Shown here piece after piece: positions 24,761-37,087 of a stretch of DNA of 64,000 nt. The DNA lies in contig SAUG01000009.1 in the NCBI GenBank assembly GCA_011316305.1, positions 868,001 through 932,000 on the forward strand. The letters run 5' to 3'. Within the stretch, counting starts at the first letter, position 1; the number at the start of each line of letters is the position of its first letter. A program made the position numbers and the translations under genes. This DNA comes from Rusavskia elegans (taxonomy: Eukaryota; Ascomycota; Lecanoromycetes; Teloschistales; Teloschistaceae). Below the pieces are notes generated by a model, which searched no databases, was not told the DNA's origin, and saw nothing but the letters and a program-made list of their open reading frames with translations.

Positions 24761-26633
24761 ATGCAAATTTTTTTGGTCATCCTACTCTTTTCTTGGGCGA
24801 CTCTAGCTGAACGCGAAAATGCTACGTTCCGTTTCAATGGTATACGCGCTTCGCAGCTTCTGAACCATGACTTCCTATCCCAGTATCCGGTGGAAAATGT
24901 TACGATCAATACCATTGAAAAGCTGAACACCGTGGCTTTATGCAATGGTATTGTTATCGAGGAGGCGACGATCGATCAGCTGCAGGGGCATATGGCGGAG
25001 GGGAAGTTGAGCAGTGTGCAATTGACGGCTTGTTATATGGATCGTGTTTTTCAGGTGGAGAGGTATATCAAGTGAGTCCTCTGTTGTTCATTGCCACGCC
25101 AACCCAGTCAATCAATGTTAGCTGAATACGAAGGTTTCAACATGAAGTCCTATATTGCAACTCAACCCGGATGCCTTACACATTGCCCGAAAATCCGATG
25201 CCGAACGTGCAGCTGGGTATATCCGTGGCCCTCTTCATGGTATTCCCTTCGTGGTCAAAGATAACATTGCCTCCAAAGATCAACTTGAGACCGCGGCTGG
25301 TAGCCTAGCACTCGTTGGCGCTGTTGTCCCGCGAGATGCATTCGTTGTAGCACGCCTACGGAAAGCTGGGGCTGTACTGATGGGGAAAGCGACATTGAGC
25401 GAATGGGCAGATATGCGAAGCAGCGTTTACTCGGAAGGATACTCGCCTACGGGAGGACAAAGCAGGAGCTCGTACAACCTTACCGTCAACCCAGGCGGAA
25501 GCAGCTCCGGCAGTGCGGTCGCTGTGGCGAACAATGTTGTCCCATTTGCGCTGGGCACGGAAACTGACGGCAGTGTTATTAATCCCGCAGAGAGGAATGC
25601 AGTTGTTGGTATCAAACCGACTGTTGGACTGACATCCCGAGCGGGAGTGGTACCCGAAAGTGAACATCAGGATACCGTAGGCACGTTCGCTCGCACGGTA
25701 CGAGACGCCGTATACGCACTCGATGCGATCTACGGCATCGATCGCAGGGACAATTATACCTCTGCCCAACACGGCAAAACACCACCCGAAGGCTACGTAG
25801 CAGCTCTATCAAACCGCACCGCACTGCGCGGAGCCAGATTCGGCCTACCATGGAACAGCTTCTGGACGCTCGCCGACCCCGAACAACAATCCATCCTCAT
25901 CCAATTAATCAATCTCATCCAAAGCGCCGGCGCCACCATCATCAACAACACCGAAATCACAGACTACCCAACCCTCGTGAGCCCGAATGGCTGGAACTGG
26001 GATTATGGAACCACACGCGGTCGACCCAACGAAAGCGAATTCACCTACGTCAAAGTCGACTTCTATAATAACCTCCATTCCTACCTCTCAGAGCTCCAAA
26101 ACACAACCATCAGGTCCGTCGCAGATGTCATACGCTTCAACAACGAGCATCCGTACGCAGAAGGCGCGGAACCGAACCTCAATCCCGCGTTCGCGTCGGG
26201 GCAAGATTTATTACTGGCTTCGAATGCGACGGGCGGTGTTATGAACGCCACATACTGGCAAGCGTTACATTTCTGCCAAAATCGCACTCGCACGGGTATC
26301 GATGACGCGCTCCTCCTTTCTCACTCTCACTCTCCCGCGAAATTAGACGCGCTTCTCGTCCCGCCGGACGTGGGTCAGACATATCAAATTGCCGCTCAGG
26401 CGGGATATCCGATGGTCACGGTCCCTGCGGGCGTGCATTCGAAAAGCGGGATGCCTTTCGGACTGGCATTGATGGGGACGGCGTTTGGAGATTTGGAAAT
26501 ATTGAGGTTTGCGAGTGCGATTGAGGATTTGATGATGGCTGGGCAGGGGAGGGAATGGAAGAGGGCGAGGCCGATGTGGGAGGGTTTGGGGGCGGGGAAT
26601 TTACCGGTTGAGGCGCAGTGTTTTGGGTGTTGA
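24761..26633 (+). CDS. Secreted amidase-signature family hydrolase
   Basis: Exons 24761-25071 and 25148-26633 give 598 aa. The start is set by a signal peptide, MQIFLVILLFSWATLA; upstream in-frame ATGs lack one. Amidase-signature catalytic residues are visible: Lys141 in PFVVKDNIAS, the Ser of NPGGSSSGSAVAVA (220-226) and Ser246 in LGTETDGSVI, followed by RNAVVGIKPTVGLTSRAGV. This is the Ser-Ser-Lys triad of enzymes that hydrolyse amide bonds. Several N-x-S/T sites fit secretion. Where relatives have SPAxRN after the nucleophile this protein has INPAERN. The 76-nt intron uses GTGAGT and GAAG, with a GCTGAAT branch. The substrate is unknown. Confidence 0.9.
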
Positions 26634-28306
26634 GATAGGTGAGGAGGAAGAGGGATGTTGTATGTTGTAGGGGAAGTTATTGGGATGAAGCTACTGGCTG
26701 GGATATATATCCGAGTGCTGGCGTAGTATGTATTTCTGCTTCTGGTAGCTTGTCCCGTCGGCCGTACCTGCGAAGATATTTCTCTACCTTGGCTTGTTGC
26801 GTTATGAGTCGCTCTCAGCTAAGATGGCGGCTGCGTAGTGATATTCGAGCAACCGGTGATCGGTATCTTGTGTCGAGGTATCGGCTGTTTTGTGACTTGA
26901 CTTGACTTGACTTGACACGACGAGTCTGGTAGAGCATGGGGAACATGTATTTGGCAGATGAAGGGATAGCCGTGTGAGATAGCTTGGGTGAGAGGGTTGC
27001 CTGGGTTCAAATAAGTTGGTTGGTATTGAGATTCTTATCTTACCTAGGTGGTTCCCCCGGGTCAAAGGTTTCTTGATAACAATCTGCCATACCAACAGAA
27101 TCGATAACAGAATCACCAAGGGATATTACCCTAGTTCTGATCCTTGACTCGAATATCCTATCCTGCGAAGAAAGATTATGTGTCGATAGCGACGGACGTT
27201 TTATGATCAGGAATGGAATGTAGCGGATTATCGGCCTCTTAATTCGCTCCGCGATTTCGGTCCAAGCTAGAAAAGAACGCCCATACAAAGCTGCCGTAGA
27301 TCCAGACTTCTTAGCTGGTATGTACGAATAGATCAGCGCTCTGGACTGCCTTTCTGTTGATATTGATATACCCGTCCAGCGTACAGATTCCAACGTGTGC
27401 AGTCATGGCCTACGAGGTAAGCAGAACGGGACCTGATAACAGCTTGCCGCAAGCCGTGTAGAGGTTGCAGCAAGATATTTGCTTCAGATCAATAAGATAC
27501 CCGGAATCAACTCTTCGTGTCACGCACCAGGTAGTCCCTGACTAAATGCTCGAAGCGCAGTCTTCCTGGCTCGTATATATAGATAAATCTTCCGACAGAG
27601 AATCGTCCTGTGAAGTAGAGTCCTAGGCAGACATTGCTGGTTTCGTTCCATATCTGTTCGAAGCTTAATGAATAGCTATGATGATGCGATTTGCGTGGTT
27701 TGACTGGGAGATACGTTGTAAAGTAATGCATTTTGCCGCCGTGATCGTCATAATCGACGAGTCGAGTTGTTGAAGTCCTGTTAATTGACGAGAGTCTGGA
27801 GACCTTTCTTACACTGGGACCTTCGAAAGAAGTATATAGAGCTGAGTCTATAGGATGAAGTTATTGACTATATTCCTGGGGGTTGTTGCCTGGTATGTAG
27901 TTCAATCGGATTCGTCCCTGTTATATGCTGTGTTTCGATGATTGCTTGTAACGGGATTCGAGTGCTAGGGACTTCTTGATGATAACTGATTGCGGATGTT
28001 CTATTTGGAATGTCGTATGCACTTTTGGTGCTGACCTGGGTATAGAAAAGTGGAAACAATCTACTTCCGTCTCATTGTATGACTAAGCTTCTCGACGTCT
28101 AGTGGCTTCGCATCTCTTTACCTTAAGGATCGTAGCACGGATGGAAGCTCCTTCGGGAAAGCGAACGATGAAACTGGAATGGGATTTTGGATTGGTAGCT
28201 GAGATTGCTTCCCAATAATCACTTGAGTCTGTAACCGCTCCGAAGAAGGCATGGAATCAGCGCGACGAGGGTACCTCAAACTGTCTTACTTTAGACTCTT
28301 TGTTGG
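26634..28306. other. Gene-poor stretch, 1.7 kb
   Basis: No supported coding region. A short pentanucleotide run (about four copies of ttgac) lies near 26892-26913. The region 27400-28300 is AT-leaning without repeats I can match. Confidence 0.5.
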
Positions 28307-29508
28307 TCAAGATACAGTTTGCCTCGAGAGGATTATCCCTTTTGCTCTCAAGTTGTCAATTCCGCAGACAAGCGCGAAACTTAAGGTTGGCCAATCAATA
28401 CCCTGAGGGTAAATGCAATGTATGTAACCAATCAAACTGGCGGAATTGACAGGAAAAGGGATATTGCGGTGGTCAACCGTCGAAGTGCAGGCCCGGCGAT
28501 GCGCCAACCGGTTCACTGGTCGGGTGCGGCCAACAAGCCATGGGAGGTGCCGGCGGCAGAAGGGACGGAGAACCAGAACGGAGCCGCAGATGACGCAGAG
28601 GTTGTGCTCGACAACGGCAAGGTTGAGAGCCGTGATTGTCTCCGGGGGCCCATCAGATACAGGTGAAAAATCAGGCACGTGTTGGAACAAGGTCGTGGCC
28701 CAAACGCGCACCGCGCTGATGATGATGGTGCAGCTGCTTACGAAGAAGATGGAGGCAAGGATGAGCTTGGTCTGTTTGTTAACGTGGAGATGGACGATCG
28801 TGGGGATTGGGATGACCATGACGATAAGGTCGAGGATGGGTTTGGCGATTGCAGTAACCATGAAGTAGGGAACGAGGTTCAAACACTGGCCCGGGACGAA
28901 GAAATTGAAGGTTTTTTTCGACCGGCTGGCATAAAAAAGCGACGATACAAACCGAGAGAAGCATCCAGACGGCATTGAGAACGAGGGCTGCAATAGGACT
29001 ATAACTGAACCCTTTGGCGGGGCTGAGTCGCAGGTAGTATAGCAGGATTGCGATATTTGGCAACCCATTAGCCGGTGTGGCAAAAAGGACGCTGATGGTA
29101 ACGATCTCTGGAAGCGTCAACCAAGTTGCCCTTGTATCAGGCTTGTCTCAGACACTAGGAACGGAGTGCAGAAATTTCTTCTACCTTGATATATTCGCTG
29201 AAGGCATCAATCCGGATATCCCAAATATAGATGCCGGCCCCAACTTCGAAGCTCCTGAGATACAATGCTATGAAGACAAGGTTGGAAAGCCAGGCGGCAG
29301 CAATTGCCATATCATCCCAGCCGAGCGCCTTAACGATCCGAACTATACTGTACAGTCGCAGAATCGGGCAGAGGGTCGAGAGCGACAGGAATACACAAAC
29401 GAGTGGTATCGCGCCACCGGTTCGTTTTTCCGGGTTCACAAAAGTCGGCTGGACCCCAGGCGGAGGTGGGAATAAGCCTGGGAGAGGTTCCCCAAACGGC
29501 GACGACAT
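28307..29508 (-). pseudogene. Fungal rhodopsin-domain membrane protein gene with a frameshift
   Basis: Exon 1 (29508-29185) starts MSSPFGEPLPGLFPPPPG and carries two helices with LRLYSIVRIVKALGWDDMAI. Exon 2 starts at 29105 with IVTISVLFATPANGLPNIAI, YYLRLSP and AVWMLLSVCIVAFLCQPVEK. At 28912-28918 (seven T on the plus strand) the frame is lost; the next frame carries on with TFNFFVPGQCLNLVPYFMV, PILDLIVMVIPIPTIV and VEHNLCVICGSVLVLRPF, the right order for this family. Six T instead of seven would restore one frame. So this is either a recent one-base mutation or a homopolymer sequencing error. Everything else looks functional. A 37-nt intron at this spot is formally in phase but too short and would remove conserved residues. 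Confidence 0.72.
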
Positions 29509-30697
29509 GGAAGCTTTTGTCGATTCAAGATGGCGGCCCAGGGTTGGCTTTCGTGTATCACTATCGGATAATAAATGTCCGGTTGCTGCCCTGGGAGCGA
29601 AAAAGGCTCACTATTATACACTCGTTGGGTGGCCCAGATAGCGCAGACGACTGGGGTAATAGCCCTGGGGATAGTACGTGCTAGCACTGCGTGCTATGCT
29701 ACTAGTACCAGGTACCTGTCCGTCGGGTTTACCCTTATTGAACAAATCTCGAACGTGGTGGGTGGGAAAATAGCCTCCATAACTATTTAGGGGCAGTATC
29801 ATCGGTATCGAGGTTTGCTTCGTCTGAGGACACACGTACGTGCTTGCTGGAGGAAGCGAGAAAGAGTCGAGACTTGTGAGGAGGACCTGCGAGTATCGAT
29901 AGAGAAGTCAAGTAAGAACTTCTGACAAGAAATTAGGATATATGTGAGTGATACGGAGCGCATGGTAGCGTGGGTGTATCTGCAGGCACCAGACCCGCAA
30001 ACCGCCCACTAGAGTAGCGTGGTATCAGGACCTCAGAGCTAACTACATAGAGTAAAGTCGTTTCAAAACCTGCCGCTCGCAGATCGTCTTAGTTCGCCAA
30101 GAAACAGCGCTAGATGTTTTTATTACAAGATTGGATGACGGTGATCCTGTGTAGGGGGTCTGGACGACTAGCACCTCCATTTGCTCGATCCCACGTTCAT
30201 CCAACGTCACATCATCATGTTAGTACCGGTAGTGTCAGAATTAGAATAAACGAAAACCCCGGGGAGTGTGTCTCTTGGCGAGCGGGAATGTATCTGATTG
30301 GAGTGCTTAGTCAGGATGTGGTCGAATTTGGGGACATCTAGCATCATACGCTAAGGGAGTCTTGGCTGAGCTACAACTACGGTACCAGTACCTTATGTCA
30401 TCGGAGGATCCTGGCGAGCGAGTCCTCGAACGCACTTTCATCTTCTTCTCAGCCCAGAATAATAATACCATTAATGCCCCTGACTCTGGAATAGTAGTAG
30501 CGATGGTTCTATCGACACCCATTTCATTATCTGGTGGGCTGCTCCAAACGTATTAGAGGCGCCTCAATAAAAATAGCCGTTCTCGCGATCTTGCCGACTA
30601 CCTTACGGGCTACAACAATATCATGTTAAGAACTCCTGCTTATCTGCACTTCTTGCCGCTACGCTCTGGTCAGCTTTGCTAACAGCTGGCCCACTAG
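29509..30697. other. Gene-poor stretch, no supported gene
   Basis: Frames on both strands are short (up to about 90 codons) and many are antisense to each other. I see no motif or repeat. Confidence 0.45.
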
Positions 30698-31341
30698 GGC
30701 CTCTTGGCCTCCGTAATAGTAATTCCGCCCAAAGGCTCAAATCTTGTGCGCGACTTTCGACAGCTGTTCACCAAACCAGACTCAGCATCGGCACTACCCA
30801 GTAAAAGCGAGGAGCAACTCTTCGAGATCGATTATGCCCGTCCATCAGCGAATTTGCGCAGCCAATTTGAAAAGTATCGACAACCCTATCCGATCATATC
30901 ATCCTCCCTGTCGAATCCAGCACCTAACTCCCTCTCACCTCGCTCCTCCACTCGCTACAAAGATATGGCCTACCACTGGCTAGACATGTACCTTATCGTC
31001 CCAGAGGAAGACACCCTTGGCGAGACCATATGGGACATGATCTACGCAATGCATAAGTGGAGCAAGTACGTCGAGGCCATCGAATCAACCGCCCAACCTC
31101 CAATTTCACCTTATCTCTCGGCTCTCTAGAAATGGACTTCCGGTCACAGGTGGAGATTGCGTGGTGGGTGATTGCGAATATTATCAAAGGGTTGAGTTTG
31201 CTTCTCACGATGGGGCAAGCGATGTTCGGCAGGACGGTTTGGCATCTAGGCAAGTTGGCGGCGCCGTGGGTCACTATCATCGTGACCTTTAGGTATATGG
31301 AGTTGGGGGCGAGCGCAGGAACACACGCGATAATTACGTAG
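30698..31341 (+). pseudogene. Broken gene fragment of unknown family
   Basis: An acceptor-like GCTAAC...CACTAG precedes 30698, after which the frame reads SNLVRDFRQLFTKPDSAS and DYARPSANLRSQFEKYRQ to LGETIWDMIYAMHKWSK. A phase-consistent 64-nt intron (31066-31129, GTACGT to TCTAG) leads into KNGLPVTGGDCVVGDCEYYQ. The coding signal then appears to jump frame near 31200 into MGQAMFGRTVWHLGKLAAPW and VTIIVTFRYMELGASAG. No start codon is visible upstream. I cannot name the family. The pattern suggests a 5'-truncated, frameshifted gene, but a real gene with unrecognised small exons is possible. Confidence 0.35.
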
Positions 31342-32192
31342 ATGGCAGTGGAGATCACTAATGTATAAGCCGTCAGCCTCCACTGATTTGACGACTGCCG
31401 CCTTCGATACTACCTCGGGTCCTTTATTGAGCCTCTCGAAACAACGCTGAATATCCTCGGCTTGTCAGCGGAGCTGTGAATCAAACAAAGTGCCACACCC
31501 GCTGATGAGTCCACAGTTGCCAGATTGTTCCCGCAGGGCGTATATGAGGTTGGTTGTTCTCTCGTTGGTCCTCTCTTCACCTACGATAAGTACAATCAGA
31601 AGTCCTGGGTTCGGCGGTGTAGAACGGTGGGTTCGAGGAACACAAAAGTAGGCCATGAGATTCCAAGAAGCCGGGATTAGTTGATGAGATCCATCCAGTG
31701 CACCTGTCAATCTTTTACTGACCTGCCTCATTTCTTCAGTGTACAGGCTTTCGAGTAAGTTCTGCAACATGGATGACGGCAAGGTCAACTTTGGATCATG
31801 GAAACCGAGATGTACATTATAGCTTGAGGGATTCTACTCTAGCTTGGACTTATGCAATGCGTATACCGACGTCCGCTCTTCGAATGGGTAACAGAGAACA
31901 CAACCGGGTCGACACCCAATCAGCTTATCCAATAACCAGCCACCGCAACACACTCAGTCCTATATTGTGCCGAGCGGATACTGAATAACTGGCGACCCCC
32001 ACTACTGCCGTGCGGCTATCATATCCCTTGGTTACGAAGCCAATTGCTATTGTCCGATCTGTTCCACTCTTGTACATCTCCATTGCACCGTTACTTCCAC
32101 ACCTGTGACCAAAAAGGATTCATATCTTGCCTGAACTGTCACTAGATAAGACCGGACGCGCAGCCACACCAAAAGGCAAATCTACAAGCTTC
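31342..32192. other. Intergenic, no supported gene
   Basis: A 107-codon minus-strand frame (31465-31788) shows no motif. The stretch before 32193 should be the promoter of the secreted-protein gene. Confidence 0.45.
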
Positions 32193-33715
32193 ATGTTTTC
32201 CATCTCGGCATTCATATTGCTGCTATTCAATGGCAATGCATTAGCACGTCCCCCCGATGATTACTCAAAGAGATCCGCTCCTGCAGAAACACCACGCAAC
32301 AGCACCCAGCTCGCACGGCTACGGCAACCCAGCGGTAACCTCTCCGTCCCGAACGTGAACTGTAACGGTGATCACTTCCGGCGCGACCTCGAATACCCCA
32401 GCTGCGCGGACGCTCTTTTCCAAATCCCGAATGATGACCGCCGACTAAGATTCGCCCCGCACAGTTCTACGCTGGACTTCGACGTGCCCCTACCTTTCCG
32501 TTGGATCAGCGGTACATCTTCCCATCCTTGTCCTCCTATTTTCCCATTAAATTAGGGTGTTCGAGATTGAAAACGATGGTGGCTTATTGTGGTCTTCCTG
32601 TTCTAGGCGACGGTATCTGCATTATCGATATATTGAAGGGTACGGTTCATCCGGTGGGCATTGCCAGCTTAAATGAGCTTTACGATGCTGCGTATTGGAT
32701 TATTCATGAGTGTGTGATGGGAGATGAGGTCGGTGGGAGAGCCGTAAATATAGGTAAGGTTTTCGGCACTGACTGTCTGACCTTTCGTCTATCTTCCGAT
32801 TTCTTTCCCTCCGCAGAAATGGCTTTGTCATGTACTATCTATCCGTACAAGGGTGTAGGCTGGAACTTTGTATCATGGGACGTGAGCACGGTCACCCTTT
32901 AACCTCCATCGCGAGTCTTCATCGTCGATATCGATTTCACCACTGCTCGAGGGGCAATCTGCAGAAACCTGCATTATCCTTCCAACACCCTTGCTTTTAT
33001 CTTCGGAGGTCAGGAATGCGCATGTAGCTCCAGCACTCTATCCCCAGTAGCGGTGGAGTGATACGACAAAGCAATCCAGACATCGTTTCGCCTTCATCAG
33101 CGATAGCTAACCCCGACGATATAGGTCCACAACAGAGCATGGGCTTGCGAGTTACTTCCTACCGCCCCCTCGTCCGCTGTTCCGACGAAGCAGGCCCGGT
33201 TCTACAAGCATGCCAGGCTCTCGTCAGCCGAATGCCCTCAACCGGCTCTTCACCTCGCCAACCGAAAGTCGTGTTTGGAGAAGCTGGCGATCCAGACGTA
33301 CAGGTTGGGCTCCCTCATACAATTACAGAACGTATGTCAAACCCCCCTACCCCGATTAGGTGTGATGTCACTGGCACGTCAACCCGTCTTCGCCAGCTTT
33401 TAGCCTTCTTCATCTGACGACATTGGCTGATCCTTGACGTAGCTTCGGGACAATGCCAAGCGACCATCACGACGGTGAGGGGATTAACGGACACGGCCTC
33501 ATGGTACGAGATGTGGGAAGGTCTGGTGGCTGTTGTGGGGATGTGCGTCAGGGCTGGAAGGGCAGGTCTGGGGTTCCACCGAGGTGAGTTGCGCGAAACG
33601 GGTCAAGTCTTGAGATTTTACCTGCGATTGACACACCATTGTAGGTTCGTGGGGCCGTTTGACTATCACTGTGACGAAGGGGAGTGGTACGGCAGGTGTG
33701 ATAAGCGAGTCGTAA
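32193..33715 (+). CDS. Conserved secreted protein of unknown function (294 aa, five exons)
   Basis: Exons 32193-32511, 32607-32753, 33125-33331, 33443-33583 and 33645-33715 close exactly in frame. A signal peptide (MFSISAFILLLFNGNALARP) is followed by SCADALFQIPNDDRRLRF, DVPLPFRWISGDGICIIDIL, ELYDAAYWIIHECV, GGRAVNIG, GLRVTSYRPLVRCSDEAGPV, GQCQATITTVRGL, SWYEMWEGLVAVVGMCVRAG and the end GSWGRLTITVTKGS. About eight Cys in the mature part suggest disulphides. From memory this motif set (SCxDAL-xQI, SYxPxVxC, WYExW, C-terminal GxxGxLTxxV) recurs in secreted hypothetical proteins of Pezizomycotina; no activity is known. Intron 2 is 371 nt, far longer than the others (61-111 nt); introns are bounded by GTACAT, GTAAGG, GTATGT and GTGAGT donors. 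Confidence 0.85.
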
Positions 33716-34941
33716 CATGTTGGGTTCTTAAGGTACTCGTCGGTTTGGTCGATACATAGCTGGTTTAGTAGACGGTTGCAATCCCAAATCTACCTTATGG
33801 AAGAGATCGACTTGAAGTATTATGTGGCTCTTCGAGAGTAGAACGAATTAAGGAAAAAAGCTTGGACCGAACCAGAAGACTTGATGGGCTAAAGGGCCAG
33901 GGCCGCTGTTCTTAGCTACGGTTTCCTGAATCTCAAATGCTTGAGTTCTGGAGCCAGGTATTTCGATTGCTTCAATGTGTTGGGCATCACCCGCCGAGAT
34001 TCTATCTTGTATTACACGTCACCTCGATAAAGGATCTCGTTTGATTCATTTCCTGCCAATGATAATACGAACGCACGTCCCTAAATTTGCTGTCAACGGT
34101 GTATTAGATGTAGGCATGCAGCGGTGTCTGGATCCTAGGGGTTCTTGCTGAAATCATAGCCCTATGTTACGATTAAGTTTGAATCCAACGATACCCAGTG
34201 AGCATGACAACCAGATGACGTTAGAATCATCTGGGCTCGGCCAGGAATAAAGTAGATCGTACTGTGGAGCGTACGGCAACTGTCACTACAAGCTCGTTCA
34301 AGTGTCCCGCGTCAACCGAGGCAAGCCATTACCCCCCTCAGTATAACATTAACGTATGAGTGGTATCGGGACATAGGAATCGTTAGGACGATGGCGTGAT
34401 ATGACGAACATTCTTCTTCGGTTGGTATTGGTATTACCAACTATGTCCAACCTTCAGTATGCGAAGGTTCAATGCGTATTTCTTGTTTGGCAACAGACTC
34501 ATCTCTGATATCATTCCAGAAGCACGCCGCAGCGCCATCTTGATCAATGCGGTTTCGGGACTATCATATCATAGTTGACGCAGGCATGCTGGTGTACAAC
34601 GAAACAATGTACGAACAGGAAGAGTTCATTGTCCACAATGATTTCAAGCTGAGCAAGATTTCCTCCTGTCAGATGTTTCGGAATCGAGCGGCGCTCGCTT
34701 TACTTTTTTGACGGCAAGTCGTTTACACGAAACTCTTGGATACAGGACGGATATGTTTGTCTGAAATCGAGATCATGGAGAAGTATCATCCTTGAAGGTG
34801 TAATGAACGTGGTACAGAAACCCCAGCAGGTAAAAATTAAATGGCCATTCCCCCTTGTTCCATCCTACGCGGTAGACCCCTCTCTTGGTCCTGGACCAAA
34901 TGTTCCAACCACACTCTCTCGACAGCACCAACCTTCACCAA
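33716..34941. other. Gene-poor stretch, 1.2 kb
   Basis: No frame of note lies in 33760-34800. I see no repeat or structural RNA signal. Confidence 0.55.
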
Positions 34942-35319
34942 TTAACATGGGTTCTCCCAGACTCGAAACCCTTTCAATGGCGTCCTCAAATCGCCAGGCC
35001 CCAAAGGGTTGACCCTCAGACACTGACGATCATCCAATGTCCACCACGATCCACCATCATCGTCGGACCAAGCTCGGATATGGAAACCGCAATGTTCTCC
35101 CAACGGCCCGTCTGCCTTGATCGACATGATTTTTGGAAGCCTGGAGAAACTTTCGTACTTCTTGGCTGTGTTGTGCGAGTAGCTTCCGGTTACGTCGCTG
35201 CAGAATCTGTCGGTGTAGGCTTTGACTCTCCAGTTTTCTTTCGCTTCGGCGAAGCCGGGGTGGATGAATGGCAGGCAAAGGGCAAGGATTGCCGCGGTGG
35301 AGAGTTTAGGGAGATACAT
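34942..35319 (-). CDS. Small secreted cysteine-containing protein (effector-like, 125 aa)
   Basis: A single exon starts MYLPKLSTAAILALCLPFIH with a signal peptide ending near residue 26 (FAEA). The mature part of about 100 residues has four Cys, at 40, 77, 100 and the last residue 125, enough for two disulphide bonds. Blocks include WRVKAYTDRFCSDVTGSY, HCGFHIRAWSDDDGGSW and GFRVWENPC. Size, secretion signal and even Cys number are those of fungal effector or antimicrobial candidates, but I recognise no named family. It stands alone in a gene-poor stretch. Confidence 0.8.
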   Translation of the reverse strand: MYLPKLSTAAILALCLPFIHPGFAEAKENWRVKAYTDRFCSDVTGSYSHNTAKKYESFSRLPKIMSIKADGPLGEHCGFHIRAWSDDDGGSWWTLDDRQCLRVNPLGPGDLRTPLKGFRVWENPC

Positions 35320-35987
35320 TGTTGTGGGTAGATGAAGCTGGTTTGATTTGGTTGGAAGTTTGAAGAGAATTTTGACGACGTAGGTTCGGATTGTGAATTG
35401 TTCTGTGTGACTTGGAGATGGAAGATGGTGCTCGTCTTCGAGGAGATTCCCATCTCTTTATACCCGTGCGGCCACAGTTGCGTCCTTGGCTGGTTGACGT
35501 CTTAGTTGATGATACCATACCTGCATAACCATTCTGGGACAATTGCAGCAAAAATTGTACATTGCATTGGATTCTTTGCCAAGTCGCTACCATTACCATT
35601 TCGAGCAAGATGCGGCGCCCGGGCTCTTTAGAATCCGATCGACTGGTAGGGTATGCCATTAGTGTAACAGTTGACTTGTCGAATACCCACCTCGTCGGCG
35701 CATGAAAGTGAGTCACACCCAGACGCTATTGAAGCCAAGCCATCAACACTGGTCGTTCAGCTTTTCCTTCTTACCGCTTCGGTACTGGTATCTGACATGA
35801 CATCTCACCAGCAACTAGCCCGATGCTTACAGATAACTCAACGATGTGAATAAACATGAGGAGCGCTTACTCTGGTGGTACATTGCCTTCTATGTTGTAC
35901 AACAGGCAAGTCAATGTATGATATACTTCTGTTGGGGATTCGACAGATATATTGCGGGTGAGCTAGTATTGTGTTGAGGTCGACTCG
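35320..35987. other. Intergenic, no gene seen
   Basis: This is the upstream region of the small secreted protein gene and the downstream region of the methyltransferase gene. Minus-strand frames here lack motifs. Confidence 0.55.
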
Positions 35988-37087
35988 TTACAATGGGCTC
36001 CATGGCTCCCTTGATGTGCTTACTCTGGCATCCGCCCAAAGGACCACAGCTCTTCCTGCACCATTTCCGCGCACCGTAATAGAATTCTCTCCAATCTGAT
36101 CGGTAGTGACGTGACGGTGCAGGTTGTCGGAAACGCCGTCTCTCCATATCTCGATCCTGCTCCATACCCTTCTCTTTCCTACCATCTTAACGACTCGTTT
36201 CGCCTGTTGCATATTCCCCACTTCCATAACCAACATCCTGGCCTTCATACCCTGGGCGAGGGAAATGATACGAGGATAGAAGGCGTCGCCCACCACCTCG
36301 TCACTTCTATCTCTGCACGCCGGGACGAGTGCTAATTTGGGCTCGTAGTTCCGGACCGAGCGGGTCGTTGTGCGGGCATAGTGCGCAGGAGAAATGTACG
36401 GTGGGTTGGAAATAACTATGTCGTATCCTGCTTCTTTCCACAAGCCCTCCTTCATGAAGACATCGCCTTGGACGAAATCGATGTGAGATGAAGCTGATGC
36501 TGGGAGCAATCCTTCGCGGCTATTGTGAACCAAATTGCGCCGGGCTAAATGAACAGCAGTAGGGGATATATCGACCCCACGTATCCCAAGAGCGCGAAAT
36601 TGATGGTGGAGGAGCGAAAACAAGAGCAAGGGTATGCAGCCTGTGCCGGTGCAAAGGTCTAAGATGCGTAGAGGCTTGTTTTTGGGCGTGTTGAGTGCAA
36701 GGGCATTGTTTTGTTGGACGTGTTTCGCGAGATGTGCGACCCACGTTTCGGTCTCGGGCCTGTCCTCGACTTAGTCAGGCAGTCTGGAGAAGGGTGTGGG
36801 ATAGCAGACCGTGGTATGAGCACATGTTTCTGACAGAGGACCGAGAGGTCGCCGAATGGCTGATCACCGAGTATGTATTGTAATGGGGTTCCCCTGGATC
36901 GGTCCAGACAAAGCTGGCGCAGCCGTTCATTACCAGACTTTCTACGGGGAAGGGACTCGACATGCTCGCGCAGCCACCGAAGCTCGTTGGCCGCGGATGA
37001 GATTGTGCGGCATGGTCGAAGAAGGAGCGGGAGGAGTGGATCTATTGATTGAGCATGGCGAAGAGTCTTCCAGGGGAGACGGGGCAT
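35988..37087 (-). CDS. Peptide chain release factor glutamine methyltransferase (PrmC/HemK, Mtq1-like)
   Basis: Exons 37087-36810 and 36759-35988 give 349 aa. The N-terminal helical domain contains RSRGTPLQYILGDQPFGDL and VLIPRPETETWVAHL. The methyltransferase domain has ILDLCTGTGCIPLLLFS (SAM-binding loop), IRGVDISPTAVHLARRN, FVQGDVF and the catalytic ISNPPYIS. This enzyme methylates the Gln of the GGQ motif in release factors. An N-terminal Arg- and Leu-rich stretch (MPRLPWKTLRHAQ) without acidic residues fits mitochondrial import, as in Mtq1. The 50-nt intron splits the Arg codon of IPRPET, with donor GTCTGC and acceptor GACAG. Confidence 0.9.

Noticed and set aside
28880..28918. 37-nt in-phase intron that would rescue the frameshifted rhodopsin-domain gene
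   Set aside because: Shorter than any other intron here, no branch point, and it would delete residues that the family normally has.
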